Shown here one piece after another: positions 56,935 to 64,000 of a stretch of 64,000 nt of DNA (positions are counted from its first letter, which is position 1; each line of letters begins with the position of its first letter). The notes under the pieces were generated by a model. It had not been told where the DNA came from and did no database searches. It saw nothing but the letters and a program-made list of their open reading frames with translations. The position numbers and the translations under genes are program-made. Source of the DNA: Stappia sp. (GTDB taxonomy: Bacteria > Pseudomonadota > Alphaproteobacteria > Rhizobiales > Stappiaceae); contig PBLF01000017.1 in NCBI GenBank assembly GCA_002722295.1, positions 153,330-217,329 of the forward strand, read 5' to 3'.

Positions 56935-59900
56935 TCAGGCCCGAAGGTCGGGAGACCTGCGGGTCGGCCCGGCCGCAGCGCCTTGCACGATGTCGCAGCC
57001 GAGTGCCGCCAACGTTGCGGCGGCCTCATTGCTGTCGATGCCATCCGCCGAAATCTCGATGCCGAGTCCGTGTGAGAGCTCGATGACGGCGCGTGCGATC
57101 GCGGTGTCCGCGGAGGCGTCGGCGCGCCTGTCGTGCGCGCCTTCGAGCAGGCTTGAGGTGAAGGCGTGATGCAGCTTGATCCGGCTGAGTTCGGGTATGC
57201 GCCTCAGGTGCGTCAGGGCGGCGCTCGAGCGGCCGAATTCGTCCAGAACCAGCCGCACTCCGACCGCGTTGAGGCGTGCCATCGTCTCGAGCTCCGGTTC
57301 CGGGTCGCTGTCTGACAAGGCGGTTTCGCCGATCTCGAAGGCAAGGCTCGCCGGTGGGATGTCATGGCGTGCCAGGGTCGCGCGAACGGTTTCGGCAAAG
57401 CCGGGCTCGCGCAGGGGCTCCCGCGTGAGATTCACTGCGACGATTCCCGTGTCCCGGCCCGCCGCGCGGCTCATTGCAAGCGCGGCGCAGGCCTGCTCGA
57501 GCGTGCTTTCCGCAAGCCGCAGGCCGAGGCCGGCTTCCTCGGCGGCGGCCGTCAGCGCATCCTGGTCAAGCTCCATCGTGTCGTGGCGCAGGACGGGCCA
57601 GGCCTCGAAGCCGATGACCTGTCCGCTCCGCAAGGCCATCTGCGGGGCGAAATGCAGCTCCATCTGCCGGTTTGAAAGGGCGCGGCGCAGCCGGTCCGCA
57701 AGCGACCGACGGCGCTCGAACCGCTCGCGAAGCCCGGGTTCGAAAAAGGTCCAGCCGTTGCGACCGCGTTCCTTGGTCCGGTAGAGCGCGATGTCGGCAT
57801 TCTTGATGAGATCGCGCGGCGCCGGGCCGTCCGTGGGGAGGCGGGTCACGCCCATGGACACGCCCGGACGGAAGGAGCGACCGGCAATGCTCACGCGTGC
57901 AGTCAGGGCCTTGTGCAGCCGCGCGATAACGGCTTCCGGGTCGGGCGTATCGGTGCGAGGTGCGAGCAACAGCGCGAATTCGTCGCCTCCCAGGCGCGCG
58001 GCGATGTCCGACTTGCGGATGGCACGCCGAAGGCGATTGGCGATCACGCAGAGAAGCTGGTCGCCGCCGTCGTGGCCCAGGCTATCATTGATCGACTTGA
58101 AGTGATCGAGGTCGAGCATGACGTAAAGCGCCTGCCCGGTCTGGTCCCGATCTGCGTGCAGCGTCTCGGCGATCTCGCGCATCATCACCGACCGGTCCGA
58201 CAGCCCCGTCAGCGAATCCGTTTCGGCCATCCGGCGTATGGCGATTTCCGCGTTCTTGAGCGCGGTGATGTCGCTTCGCACGCCGACGCTTACGCCTGAA
58301 TCCGATTTTCGCTCGCGGATCTGGAGCCAGCGCCCGTCGGAGAGCTGTTGCAGGGATGGGGACGGCGTGTTGCCACGGAACGCGGAAAGCCGGGCGGAGC
58401 GCCAGTTGGCCTGCTGTTCGGGCGTGGTCCCGGCGTCGGCGAACTGGCCGGCGGCGAGACCCCGGTCCAGAAGTTCGGGAAAGGACGCTCCGATCCGGAT
58501 CGCGTCGGCAGTAAGCGGATACATCTCACGATAGGCTTCGTTGCACAGGATCAGCCGTTCATCACCGTCGAAGGCCGCGATGGCGTCGGGAATGGCTTCG
58601 ATGACGTCGTGCAGGAGCCGGCGGGCGGTGTCCAGCTCGTGCTTCTGCACCTCGTCGCCGGTGATGTCGATGAAGCTCATGATCACGTCGGGCGCGGTGT
58701 GAGTGCCCGTCGTGATGCGGTTGGCGTTGACACGCAGCCAGCGGATCCCGTCGCCGGGCAGCCGCACCCCGATGATCTCGTCGCGGATGGGATCGCCGTG
58801 CGCAAGGACCCTGGCGGCGGGCGTCCGCTCCCATGCGTGGGGACTGCCGTTCCTGTCGACCATGCTCCAGGTGGGCGCCGAGACGGTCGCGCGCAGGATG
58901 TCGGCCTCGTCCATGGACAGCAGCCGGCAGGCTTCGGGATTGCACTCCACGACGGCGCCGGAGGCGTCGAAACGCAGGATTCCGGCGGCGACGCTGTCCA
59001 CTGTGGCTCGAAGGCGTTGCTCGACCGTGACCAGGTCCGTGATCACCGACTGGTGGGAGATGTGGCCGGTGATGTTGCCGGCCTCGTCGCGAAGCGCGCG
59101 CAGGTGCATGTCGAACCAGTGCCGCTCACCGGACTTGGTTCGATAGAGGATCTGCGAGCGGATGTCCCGCCCGGCTGCGATGGCCGCGTGGACCTTGTCG
59201 ACCGTTTCTGGCGACGTGTCCTCGCAGAGGAGCAGGTCGCAGGGTGACTGCCCGATCGCCTCCTCCAGCGAGTATCCGGTGACCTGGGAAAAGGCCGGGT
59301 TTGCCCACTCGATCAGGCCGTCGGCGTCGGTCAGGAGGATGACGTTTCCCGTGGCGCGGATGACCACGTCCGACCGGCGCAGCATCTGGTGCAGGCGCTC
59401 GCGCTCGGTCACGTTCCGGCTGACACCGCGATAGCCCAGAAAACGACCGTCGGCATCGTACAGGGGAACGGCGTTGACCTCGACGGCGAATTCCTGGCCG
59501 TCGCAGCCCATTGTCCGGTAGACGAAGTCCTCCAGCGGCTCGCGCGCCTGGACAAGCCGCAGGTAGCTGCGCCAGAGAGGATCGGCTTCGGGATCGACCC
59601 CGACCAGCTCCCAGCGGGTGTGGCCGATCCAGGCGTCGAAGTCGATTCCCAGGCGTTCCTTGTTGCCGAAGACGAGGGTGAAGCGGTGCTGGTCGTCCGT
59701 TTCCCAGGCCCAGTCGGAGGAAATGCGCAGGAAACCCAGCAGACGGTCCTGGGCCTTGCGCTGCGCGTTCTCCGCCTCGACGCGTTTCGTCTGATCGACG
59801 GAAACACCGATGCCGCCGATGATCTTCCCGTCCTTCATGAGCGGTGAGACGGCGGTTTCGGAATGGATGAGGCCGCGAGGCGTCATCATTTCCCGCATGT

Positions 59901-60162
59901 GGTGGAAATGCTCGCCGTCGATCACGCGACGGTGGAACGACAGCCAGCGGCGCCCGTTCTCGGGGCCGACCTGCGCTTCGGTCGGCAGTTTTCCCGCCAG
60001 GTCGCCGTGAGTGTCGCGGTCGATGCGGCTCTGGGCGACATAGCGTCCGTCACGGTCGAAGATCCAGGCGGGGGGGGGGAGGCACTCGAGCGCCGCGATC
60101 AGGACCGTGTCGTCGGTCGAAAGGCCAATGTCCTGCCAAAACCGCTCGGAATGCTTGTTCAT
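56935..60162 (-). CDS. Multi-PAS diguanylate cyclase with degenerate EAL domain
   Basis: The 1075-residue soluble signalling protein has about five PAS units (roughly residues 18-130, 140-262, 268-390, 393-510, 520-640). A GGDEF domain follows with intact ARLGGDEFALLL (GGDEF at 725-729), then an EAL-like domain from ~820. In that domain EAL reads EAW (853-855), the usual DDFG is DEFG, the Asp of KxD is lost (IKLHHAF) and AEGVE is ADGID, so phosphodiesterase activity is unlikely. It should make c-di-GMP under PAS control. A 10-base C tract lies at codons 28-31. No membrane segment is seen. Confidence 0.92.
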   Translation of the reverse strand: MNKHSERFWQDIGLSTDDTVLIAALECLPPPAWIFDRDGRYVAQSRIDRDTHGDLAGKLPTEAQVGPENGRRWLSFHRRVIDGEHFHHMREMMTPRGLIHSETAVSPLMKDGKIIGGIGVSVDQTKRVEAENAQRKAQDRLLGFLRISSDWAWETDDQHRFTLVFGNKERLGIDFDAWIGHTRWELVGVDPEADPLWRSYLRLVQAREPLEDFVYRTMGCDGQEFAVEVNAVPLYDADGRFLGYRGVSRNVTERERLHQMLRRSDVVIRATGNVILLTDADGLIEWANPAFSQVTGYSLEEAIGQSPCDLLLCEDTSPETVDKVHAAIAAGRDIRSQILYRTKSGERHWFDMHLRALRDEAGNITGHISHQSVITDLVTVEQRLRATVDSVAAGILRFDASGAVVECNPEACRLLSMDEADILRATVSAPTWSMVDRNGSPHAWERTPAARVLAHGDPIRDEIIGVRLPGDGIRWLRVNANRITTGTHTAPDVIMSFIDITGDEVQKHELDTARRLLHDVIEAIPDAIAAFDGDERLILCNEAYREMYPLTADAIRIGASFPELLDRGLAAGQFADAGTTPEQQANWRSARLSAFRGNTPSPSLQQLSDGRWLQIRERKSDSGVSVGVRSDITALKNAEIAIRRMAETDSLTGLSDRSVMMREIAETLHADRDQTGQALYVMLDLDHFKSINDSLGHDGGDQLLCVIANRLRRAIRKSDIAARLGGDEFALLLAPRTDTPDPEAVIARLHKALTARVSIAGRSFRPGVSMGVTRLPTDGPAPRDLIKNADIALYRTKERGRNGWTFFEPGLRERFERRRSLADRLRRALSNRQMELHFAPQMALRSGQVIGFEAWPVLRHDTMELDQDALTAAAEEAGLGLRLAESTLEQACAALAMSRAAGRDTGIVAVNLTREPLREPGFAETVRATLARHDIPPASLAFEIGETALSDSDPEPELETMARLNAVGVRLVLDEFGRSSAALTHLRRIPELSRIKLHHAFTSSLLEGAHDRRADASADTAIARAVIELSHGLGIEISADGIDSNEAAATLAALGCDIVQGAAAGPTRRSPDLRA
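60070..60079. repeat. 10-base G/C homopolymer inside the GGDEF gene
   Basis: Ten consecutive G on the plus strand encode the LPPP at residues 28-31 of the PAS-GGDEF protein. A change of one base would shift the frame and stop the protein early. This makes it a candidate slippage site and also a spot for sequencing error. Confidence 0.85.
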
Positions 60163-60366
60163 GATGTCAGGTCGTTCCGGTCAGCAGGAACCATAAGGAA
60201 ACTTGAAATGAGGAATGCATCTAAAACATGGCCGTGAGCCGTGCATTCTAATGTCTCAGGCAGGTTAACTTAACCTTACGACACAATCGGGAACAGCCCG
60301 TTTCAGGGACTGTGACGGCATGTCCCGGACAGTGGGGATCGCGGGGATGAAGCGATGGATCGGGAT

Positions 60367-60394
60367 TTGATTTTCGCGCGTTGTTTGCTATCTA
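60367..60394 (+). promoter_or_regulatory. Candidate promoter for tRNA-Arg
   Basis: TTGATT (60367-60372), a 16-bp spacer and TATCTA (60389-60394) lie about 70 nt before the tRNA. The -10 is good. It lies at the end of the 302-nt gap upstream of the PAS-GGDEF gene; nothing else is recognised in that gap. Confidence 0.5.
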
Positions 60395-60464
60395 GCGAGC
60401 ATGGCGACCGCGTGCCTGCGCGGTGCGCATGATCGTCCGCCGGCAAAATGCCGGTGGCCCGGAT

Positions 60465-60541
60465 GGTCCCGTAGCTCAGCAGGATAGAGCATCAGATTCC
60501 TAATCTGAGGGTCACAGGTTCGAATCCTGTCGGGATCACCA
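60465..60541 (+). tRNA. tRNA-Arg (anticodon CCT)
   Basis: Acceptor GGTCCCG (60465-60471) pairs with CGGGATC (60531-60537), followed by A and an encoded CCA. The D-stem begins GCTCAGC. The anticodon arm is TCAGA-TTCCTAA-TCTGA, giving CCT (Arg, AGG codon). The T arm is ACAGG-TTCGAAT-CCTGT. The integrase stop is 10 nt from the 3' end, so this tRNA is the probable attachment site of the element to its right. Confidence 0.97.
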
Positions 60542-60551
60542 CACTTTTCAG

Positions 60552-61634
60552 TCACTTAGACTTCCTCCCTTTCACGGGATTGGCCGGATTTTGCAACGTG
60601 TTTGCAAAATCTGATCTCTGTCCGTTCTCAAGTCGGCTGATTGCCTGGTCGGCGAGGTGCCTTGTCCGGGACAGATATTTCTCGATGATTGCGTTGACTG
60701 ACCGCAGCGAATGACCGGTGATCGCCGCGATCTCTGGCAGCGTGCAACCGGCTTCGGCGAGCCGGGTCACGGCGGTTCCTCGCAGGTCGTGGAAGTGAAG
60801 GCCGTCTATTCCGGCCTTGAGGGCGGCTGCCTTCCACGCATGGCGGAAATGGAATGCGGTCCAGGGGCGGCCGGTCTTTGTCGTCAGGATGACGCTTGCC
60901 GTCTTCGGCAAGCCGTCCAGCATCCGCTTAAGCTCCGTCGTACACGGAATCTCGACCCGCACCCCGGTCTTGCCTTGCCGGAACGTGATGTAATGACCGT
61001 CATAGTTCGTCCAGGTAAGGGCGAGAATGTCCCCTTGGCGCTGCCCCGTGTGCAGGGCCAGCATAAGCGCCCGTTGAAGCTCGACCGGAGCAACCGCGCA
61101 AAACGCCTTGATGTGGTCGGGCTGCCATAGCGCATCGGCGCGATTGTTCTTATAGAGCCGCTTGAAGCCGATGACGTGGTTATGCAGGAGGTCGCCGCTC
61201 TCGCGTGCCCATGACAGCATGGAAGAGACGATGGACAAGCAGTTGTCCGCCTCGCGAAGGCCGGAGACCTCGGCGACCTTGGCACGCCAGGCCAATAGCT
61301 CCTGACGGACGCGCGGGTCATCCAGCGCGGCGATGGGCATGTCTCCGAATTCGCGCTCCACCTTTGTCAGGATGCGCCGATATTCGCGCTGGGTGGCCTC
61401 AGCCTTGCAGGCGAAGGCGTCGGACAGGGTGAAGCGGCGAATAAGCCCTATGACAGTGCCGTCATGGCGGGAAAGCTGGAGCTTTTCGGCTTCGTGCATT
61501 GATGCCAGAAACTCCGGCGAACCCGGTTCCCCTTCCAGGGGATGGCCGGTGGCGCGGTGATAGCGGTAAACCGCGACGGATCCATCCTTCCGTCGCCGGC
61601 GGACGGTGTTCACTCCCTTAAGCCGAACGCGCAT
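60552..61634 (-). CDS. int: Tyrosine-type site-specific integrase
   Basis: The 360-residue tyrosine recombinase has an N-terminal SAM-like arm/core DNA-binding region (TLSDAFACKAEATQREYRRIL). The catalytic domain carries Arg199 (LHTGQRQGD), His282 and Arg285 (FHDLRGTA), His308 (ITGHSLRS) and the probable nucleophile Tyr320 (EKYLSRTRHLA). All catalytic residues are intact, so it may be active. ATG 61634 is used; the frame upstream overlaps the next gene. It abuts tRNA-Arg. Confidence 0.95.
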   Translation of the reverse strand: MRVRLKGVNTVRRRRKDGSVAVYRYHRATGHPLEGEPGSPEFLASMHEAEKLQLSRHDGTVIGLIRRFTLSDAFACKAEATQREYRRILTKVEREFGDMPIAALDDPRVRQELLAWRAKVAEVSGLREADNCLSIVSSMLSWARESGDLLHNHVIGFKRLYKNNRADALWQPDHIKAFCAVAPVELQRALMLALHTGQRQGDILALTWTNYDGHYITFRQGKTGVRVEIPCTTELKRMLDGLPKTASVILTTKTGRPWTAFHFRHAWKAAALKAGIDGLHFHDLRGTAVTRLAEAGCTLPEIAAITGHSLRSVNAIIEKYLSRTRHLADQAISRLENGQRSDFANTLQNPANPVKGRKSK

Positions 61635-61815
61635 CCCGTTTCCTCTTCCAGGCATCAAGAGGCGAAAGCTCTTCCGCCTCGGGATCGGCGCCCGCGTGAA
61701 GCACGGTGCGCCCGTTTGGATCGATCTCGATGCGGCGGAGCACTACCCCGGCGGCCCGGAGACCCTTTGCGGCGCGGGTCACGTCGATTTGTCGGAATGT
61801 CGTCTTCTTGCGCAT
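61618..61815 (-). CDS. Small protein upstream of the integrase
   Basis: The 65-residue protein (MRKKTTFRQIDVTRAAKGLRAAG...) overlaps the int start by 17 nt. Small proteins with a similar FxQxDVTRAxKA start and a beta-rich middle often precede integrases in alphaproteobacterial phages and islands. It may be a DNA-binding accessory (excisionase-like) factor, but no helix-turn-helix is evident. Function is unknown. Confidence 0.7.
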   Translation of the reverse strand: MRKKTTFRQIDVTRAAKGLRAAGVVLRRIEIDPNGRTVLHAGADPEAEELSPLDAWKRKRDARSA

Positions 61816-61922
61816 GATCGAACCTCGATTTGAAAAAGCGGTCTGCCCATGCCCGACAAGGATGCCTAGCGGCGGCGGGCATGGGCTTGAGGCGGGACCG
61901 CGCCGCCCGAGAAGGACCGCCG

Positions 61923-62258
61923 CTAGATCGCGTGTCCGGTGATGAGAACGCGGCCCGTCGTGGCCGCCGTGGCGGCTGCCAAGAGGGCCGTCCCTATGCG
62001 CAGATTGTCGGTTGCCGTCGTGGTGACTTCCCCGGCACTGGCGTTCCAGTAGACCGGCGCGCCTGCCGTCAGGGCCTCGCCGGTGTCCTTCGCCAGGTCA
62101 TAGACGCCGTTGGTCGCGATCTCGCATTCCTCGCCTTCCTTGGCGGTCGTGGTCGCCACGCCAAAGAGGTGGCCGACAAGGACGCCATCGCCGGAGGTGA
62201 TGCCACCGGCCGGCGCGGTGACGGTGACGTAATTGCCCGGCTGCACGAAGTTCTTCAT
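61923..62258 (-). CDS. DUF2190-family phage protein (capsid decoration-like)
   Basis: The 111-residue protein has the DUF2190 pattern: MKNFVQPGNYVTVTAPAGG at the N-terminus, GVYDLAKDTGEALTAGAPVYW in the middle and IGTALLAAATAATTGRVLI at the end. The family is found next to major capsid genes and is thought to decorate or stabilise heads. AAGGGA lies about eight nt before ATG 62258. It starts 2 nt after the gpW-like stop. About 107 nt without a gene separate it from the small integrase-linked protein. Confidence 0.87.
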   Translation of the reverse strand: MKNFVQPGNYVTVTAPAGGITSGDGVLVGHLFGVATTTAKEGEECEIATNGVYDLAKDTGEALTAGAPVYWNASAGEVTTTATDNLRIGTALLAAATAATTGRVLITGHAI

Positions 62259-62260
62259 GG

Positions 62261-62458
62261 TCAGGTTCCCTTGGAAGAGTTGATGTAGACCACGCGGGCC
62301 GGCGGCTTCCCGGCCTGTGCGGCTATCTGGCGTTCAAGGTCGGAGACCGCGGCCGCAAGCTCCGCGTCGCTGCGGAATTCCACCTTCTCGCCTTCGGATT
62401 CGGCCGCCCGGCGGCCGGTGGCGCGCAGGGCGCGCAACCGGTCCAGCCGTTCCGTCAA
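62261..62458 (-). CDS. gpW-like head-tail joining protein
   Basis: The 65-residue product (LTERLDRLRALRATGRR...SSKGT) resembles lambda gpW in length and layout: an N-terminal helix with LRALRATGRRAAES, a strand KVEFRSDAEL, then helix LAAAVSDLERQIA and a basic tail. gpW joins head and tail. The start is uncertain: TTG 62458 gives gpW length, and TTG 62539 would overlap the upstream gene. Confidence 0.7.
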   Translation of the reverse strand: MTERLDRLRALRATGRRAAESEGEKVEFRSDAELAAAVSDLERQIAAQAGKPPARVVYINSSKGT

Positions 62459-62487
62459 TTGGGAGACCCGCTTCTGCCTTGCACGAC

Positions 62488-62895
62488 TTACGCCGCGACG
62501 TGACTGGCCCCCAAAAGGCCTGCGAGGGTGATCCCCCAAGGGGACTCGAAGGCACTCGCGCTTGCCGCGTTGATGGCGCGGTGGAGGAGGATGAGCTGCC
62601 TGTCGGTGAGCAGCGCCAGCGCGAACAACCGGCTGAACAGCGGTGCGGCTTCTTCCGCGTTCACCACGTCAATGGTGCCAGCCACCGTCTCCAGCGTTCG
62701 CACCTCAAGACGAACGTAGCGCCGCACGGCTTCGAGAACCTGAGGGGTGGCGTTCCCCGACGCCAGAAGGACGCGGTTCAGCTGTTCGACGGGGAAGACG
62801 AGGGACTGCACGGCCTCCTCTTCAATGGCGAGGAAGAGGTCGATCTCGTGGCCATTCAGCTCAACGGGATGGATGGGGATAAGCGTGGTCTTCAT
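62488..62895 (-). CDS. Unknown phage-element protein, 135 residues
   Basis: MKTTLIPIHPVELNGHEIDLFLAIEEEAVQSL opens a mostly helical, acidic protein with no family I recognise. Its C-terminal third (LFALALLTDRQLILLHRAINAASASAF) is hydrophobic but too short for clear membrane topology. GGAGATCAAC just upstream gives a reasonable ribosome site. It lies where a small terminase might be expected before gpW, but it shows no helix-turn-helix. Confidence 0.65.
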   Translation of the reverse strand: MKTTLIPIHPVELNGHEIDLFLAIEEEAVQSLVFPVEQLNRVLLASGNATPQVLEAVRRYVRLEVRTLETVAGTIDVVNAEEAAPLFSRLFALALLTDRQLILLHRAINAASASAFESPWGITLAGLLGASHVAA

Positions 62896-62978
62896 GTTGA
62901 TCTCCTATGTTGTGTGGGAAGCGGAATGAAAACGGCCCGGCCCTGAGGGGAGCCGAGCCGCTGGCAGAGGTGCGAGGT

Positions 62979-63007
62979 AGGCAAAATGCCTAGCCTAAGG
63001 TTTGCCT
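62979..63007 (-). terminator. Inverted repeat between the ParB-like gene and the unknown gene
   Basis: AGGCAAA (62979-62985) and TTTGCCT (63001-63007) are perfect arms. GGCA-AAA-TGCC (62980-62990) is nested inside. It lies 45 nt after the ParB-like stop and could terminate that gene or be an operator for the 135-residue gene. Confidence 0.5.
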
Positions 63008-63051
63008 GCTCAGGCCGCGTCAGGGACGCCTGACCGACGGCGGATGTGGCC

Positions 63052-63885
63052 TCAGAACTCGTCCTCTTCGTCGTCGTCCAGCACCTCGCCGGTTCGTGCG
63101 TTCAGTTCCTTCAATAGATCCGGAAGCTTGCGCCCGAAGTGGTACTCGAGCGCCAGCGCGGCGATCTCCGGGTTCCGGGCCAACTTGGTGCTGAACGCCT
63201 TGGCCAGCCGGTCCGCATAGGCCTGGGCCTGCTCCTCGATCCACATCTCGCGATCCTCCTCGCTCATACCCTCGTTGCACTTGCCATCGGCAGCTCTTCG
63301 AGCCTGCCACCACCTGTCGAAGTCATGGGCCTGCTCACCCAACGTCTTCATCGCCTTGCGCATGATCGCCACCTGGGCGTGAGAGACGCCCGACGCCTCG
63401 GCGATCCGGCGCTTGGAGTAGAGCCCGCAAAGCGTGAGGCGCCATGCGAGGTCCTGACGCTGCCGGTTGTCCATCGCTAGGACGGCTCGGGTGTTGGTCC
63501 GGGCAGCCTCGAGAATGGCGTCCTCCGGCGGGCCTTCGAAGTAGCGGACGGGAATGTCCCGCCGGTCCGGGGACCGCCGATAGGCCTCGTGCCGGTGGTG
63601 CCCATCGATCAGGATAAAGCGGCTGCCGACGACCATGACGGTCACCGGGTCGAGGTCCTGGGTGGACTTCAACAGCTTCGACAGTGTCATCAGATGGTGT
63701 TCGGCGAGGCTCTCCTCGCAGCGCACGTTGAACGCCACGGGCAGCAGGGTGATCTCATCGAGCTTCAGCCGCTCCGGCCGGTCCTCGCGCCCCGGTGTTG
63801 CGGCAAGCCCGGAAAGCAGGCGAACCGTCTCCGCGAAATCATGGGCGTCGTCCAGTGCCTCCGGCGTGGCGGGTGGTGGTGGCAT
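63052..63885 (-). CDS. ParB-like nuclease-domain protein
   Basis: The 277-residue protein has a ParB N-terminal domain (LKLDEITLLPVAFNVRCEESLAEHH, VGSRFILIDGHHRHEAYRRS) and a helix-turn-helix (YSKRRIAEASGVSHAQVAIMRKAM). The C-terminal region is helical with a very acidic tail (LDDDEEDEF). No ParA is nearby, so plasmid-type segregation is unlikely. In phages such genes often precede the terminase. Its start is 17 nt from the IS end, so its native promoter was probably separated. Confidence 0.87.
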   Translation of the reverse strand: MPPPPATPEALDDAHDFAETVRLLSGLAATPGREDRPERLKLDEITLLPVAFNVRCEESLAEHHLMTLSKLLKSTQDLDPVTVMVVGSRFILIDGHHRHEAYRRSPDRRDIPVRYFEGPPEDAILEAARTNTRAVLAMDNRQRQDLAWRLTLCGLYSKRRIAEASGVSHAQVAIMRKAMKTLGEQAHDFDRWWQARRAADGKCNEGMSEEDREMWIEEQAQAYADRLAKAFSTKLARNPEIAALALEYHFGRKLPDLLKELNARTGEVLDDDEEDEF

Positions 63886-63901
63886 GTCGGTTGGTTCGAT
63901 C

Positions 63902-64000
63902 TGACCTGCTCCCCTGAATTGTACTCGCTTTGAGGTTAGCCTGCATCCTGAAGAAGGAGACAGGCAATGAGACGATCCCGGTTTTCCGACGAGCAGATCA
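63902..64000 (+). mobile_element. Left end of an IS3-family insertion sequence (partial)
   Basis: A terminal-repeat-like sequence beginning TGACCTGCTCCCCTGA at 63902, a ~50-nt leader with AGAAGGAGACAGGCA, and the first codons of an orfA (MRRSRFSDEQI) match IS3-family elements of the IS407-like kind. The rest lies outside the window, so the target duplication and right end cannot be checked. Confidence 0.85.
63967..64000 (+). CDS. IS3-family transposase OrfA (partial, N-terminus)
   Basis: ATG 63967 follows AAGGAGACAGGCA and opens MRRSRFSDEQI before the window ends. This is the usual N-terminus of the HTH-containing OrfA that is joined to OrfB by frameshifting. Only 11 codons are visible. Confidence 0.85.
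   Translation, partial: MRRSRFSDEQI

Larger units (their letters stand above)
60552..63901. mobile_element. Compressed prophage remnant or satellite-like element at tRNA-Arg
   Basis: Immediately after tRNA-Arg comes a minus-strand set: integrase, a small protein, DUF2190, gpW-like, an unknown 135-residue protein and a ParB-like protein, interrupted upstream by an IS3-family end. Terminase large subunit, portal, protease and major capsid genes are absent from the visible part. The right end and second att site lie beyond the window or the IS. Confidence 0.8.

Noticed and set aside
61830..62288. 152-codon plus-strand frame over DUF2190
   Set aside because: It is the antisense shadow of DUF2190, with no independent ribosome site or family similarity.
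60000..64000. CRISPR array or tandem repeats in the accessory end
   Set aside because: No regularly spaced repeats were seen there or elsewhere in the window.

Overview
The window is GC-rich chromosomal DNA from an alphaproteobacterium, most likely of the order Hyphomicrobiales (Rhizobiales). Supporting signs are the type-2 argC, the 180-kDa-class NAD-glutamate dehydrogenase, the hslR-fdxA-carD-rpoH2 run, the metX-metW pair, phaR beside phbAB, a full-length pyruvate carboxylase and a host-attachment family protein. The genus cannot be fixed from sequence alone. Most genes are core metabolism in short operons on both strands, with 4-nt ATGA overlaps in several of them.

Layout. 1-2.9 kb: tail of an unknown gene, the ohr/ohrR organic-peroxide pair, a lone msrQ and leuD. 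2.9-11.1 kb: argC, an AhpD-like protein, giant GDH and a UMF1-type MFS protein. 11.1-16.4 kb: typA, a MarR regulator with a Bcr/CflA efflux pump, folP-folK. 16.4-22.9 kb: tyrC-hisC divergent from metX-metW (metX has a structured leader), a frameshifted methyltransferase, gloB and a cupin. 23-30.6 kb: argG with a ferredoxin-like partner, VOC and AraC proteins, ispA, the ahpC-ahpD / oxyR peroxide locus with twin operator dyads, mtgA, rpmF. 30.8-34 kb: PHB genes phbB, phbA and phaR. 34-43 kb: HbpS-like protein, gamma-glutamyltransferase, glnK-amtB with a sigma-54 type promoter, small metabolic genes and an AlkX/YcaQ-type glycosylase. 43-51 kb: pyc, an 843-nt intergenic region with repeats, and a Suv3-like helicase. 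51-57 kb: fdxA, carD, rpoH2 and a GDP-fucose cluster (gmd, fcl, methyltransferase). 57-60.2 kb: a 1075-residue multi-PAS GGDEF protein with a degenerate EAL domain and a 10-nt poly-C tract near its start codon.

The last 3.5 kb is accessory. A tRNA-Arg(CCT) gene is followed 10 nt later by a tyrosine integrase and a compressed set of phage genes (DUF2190, gpW-like, an unknown protein, ParB-like). Upstream of these lies the left end of an IS3-family element, cut by the window edge. This looks like a deleted prophage or a minimal integrative/satellite element and is the most unusual region.

Themes. Peroxide defence is spread over three loci (ohr/ohrR, an AhpD-like gene, ahpCD/oxyR), and OxyR lacks the usual resolving cysteine. 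Carbon storage and nitrogen control (phb genes, glnK-amtB, GDH, pyc) fit a flexible heterotroph. The strongest candidates for something new are the tRNA-Arg element, the poly-C tract in the GGDEF gene, the metX leader, and the attenuator-like leader before carD.
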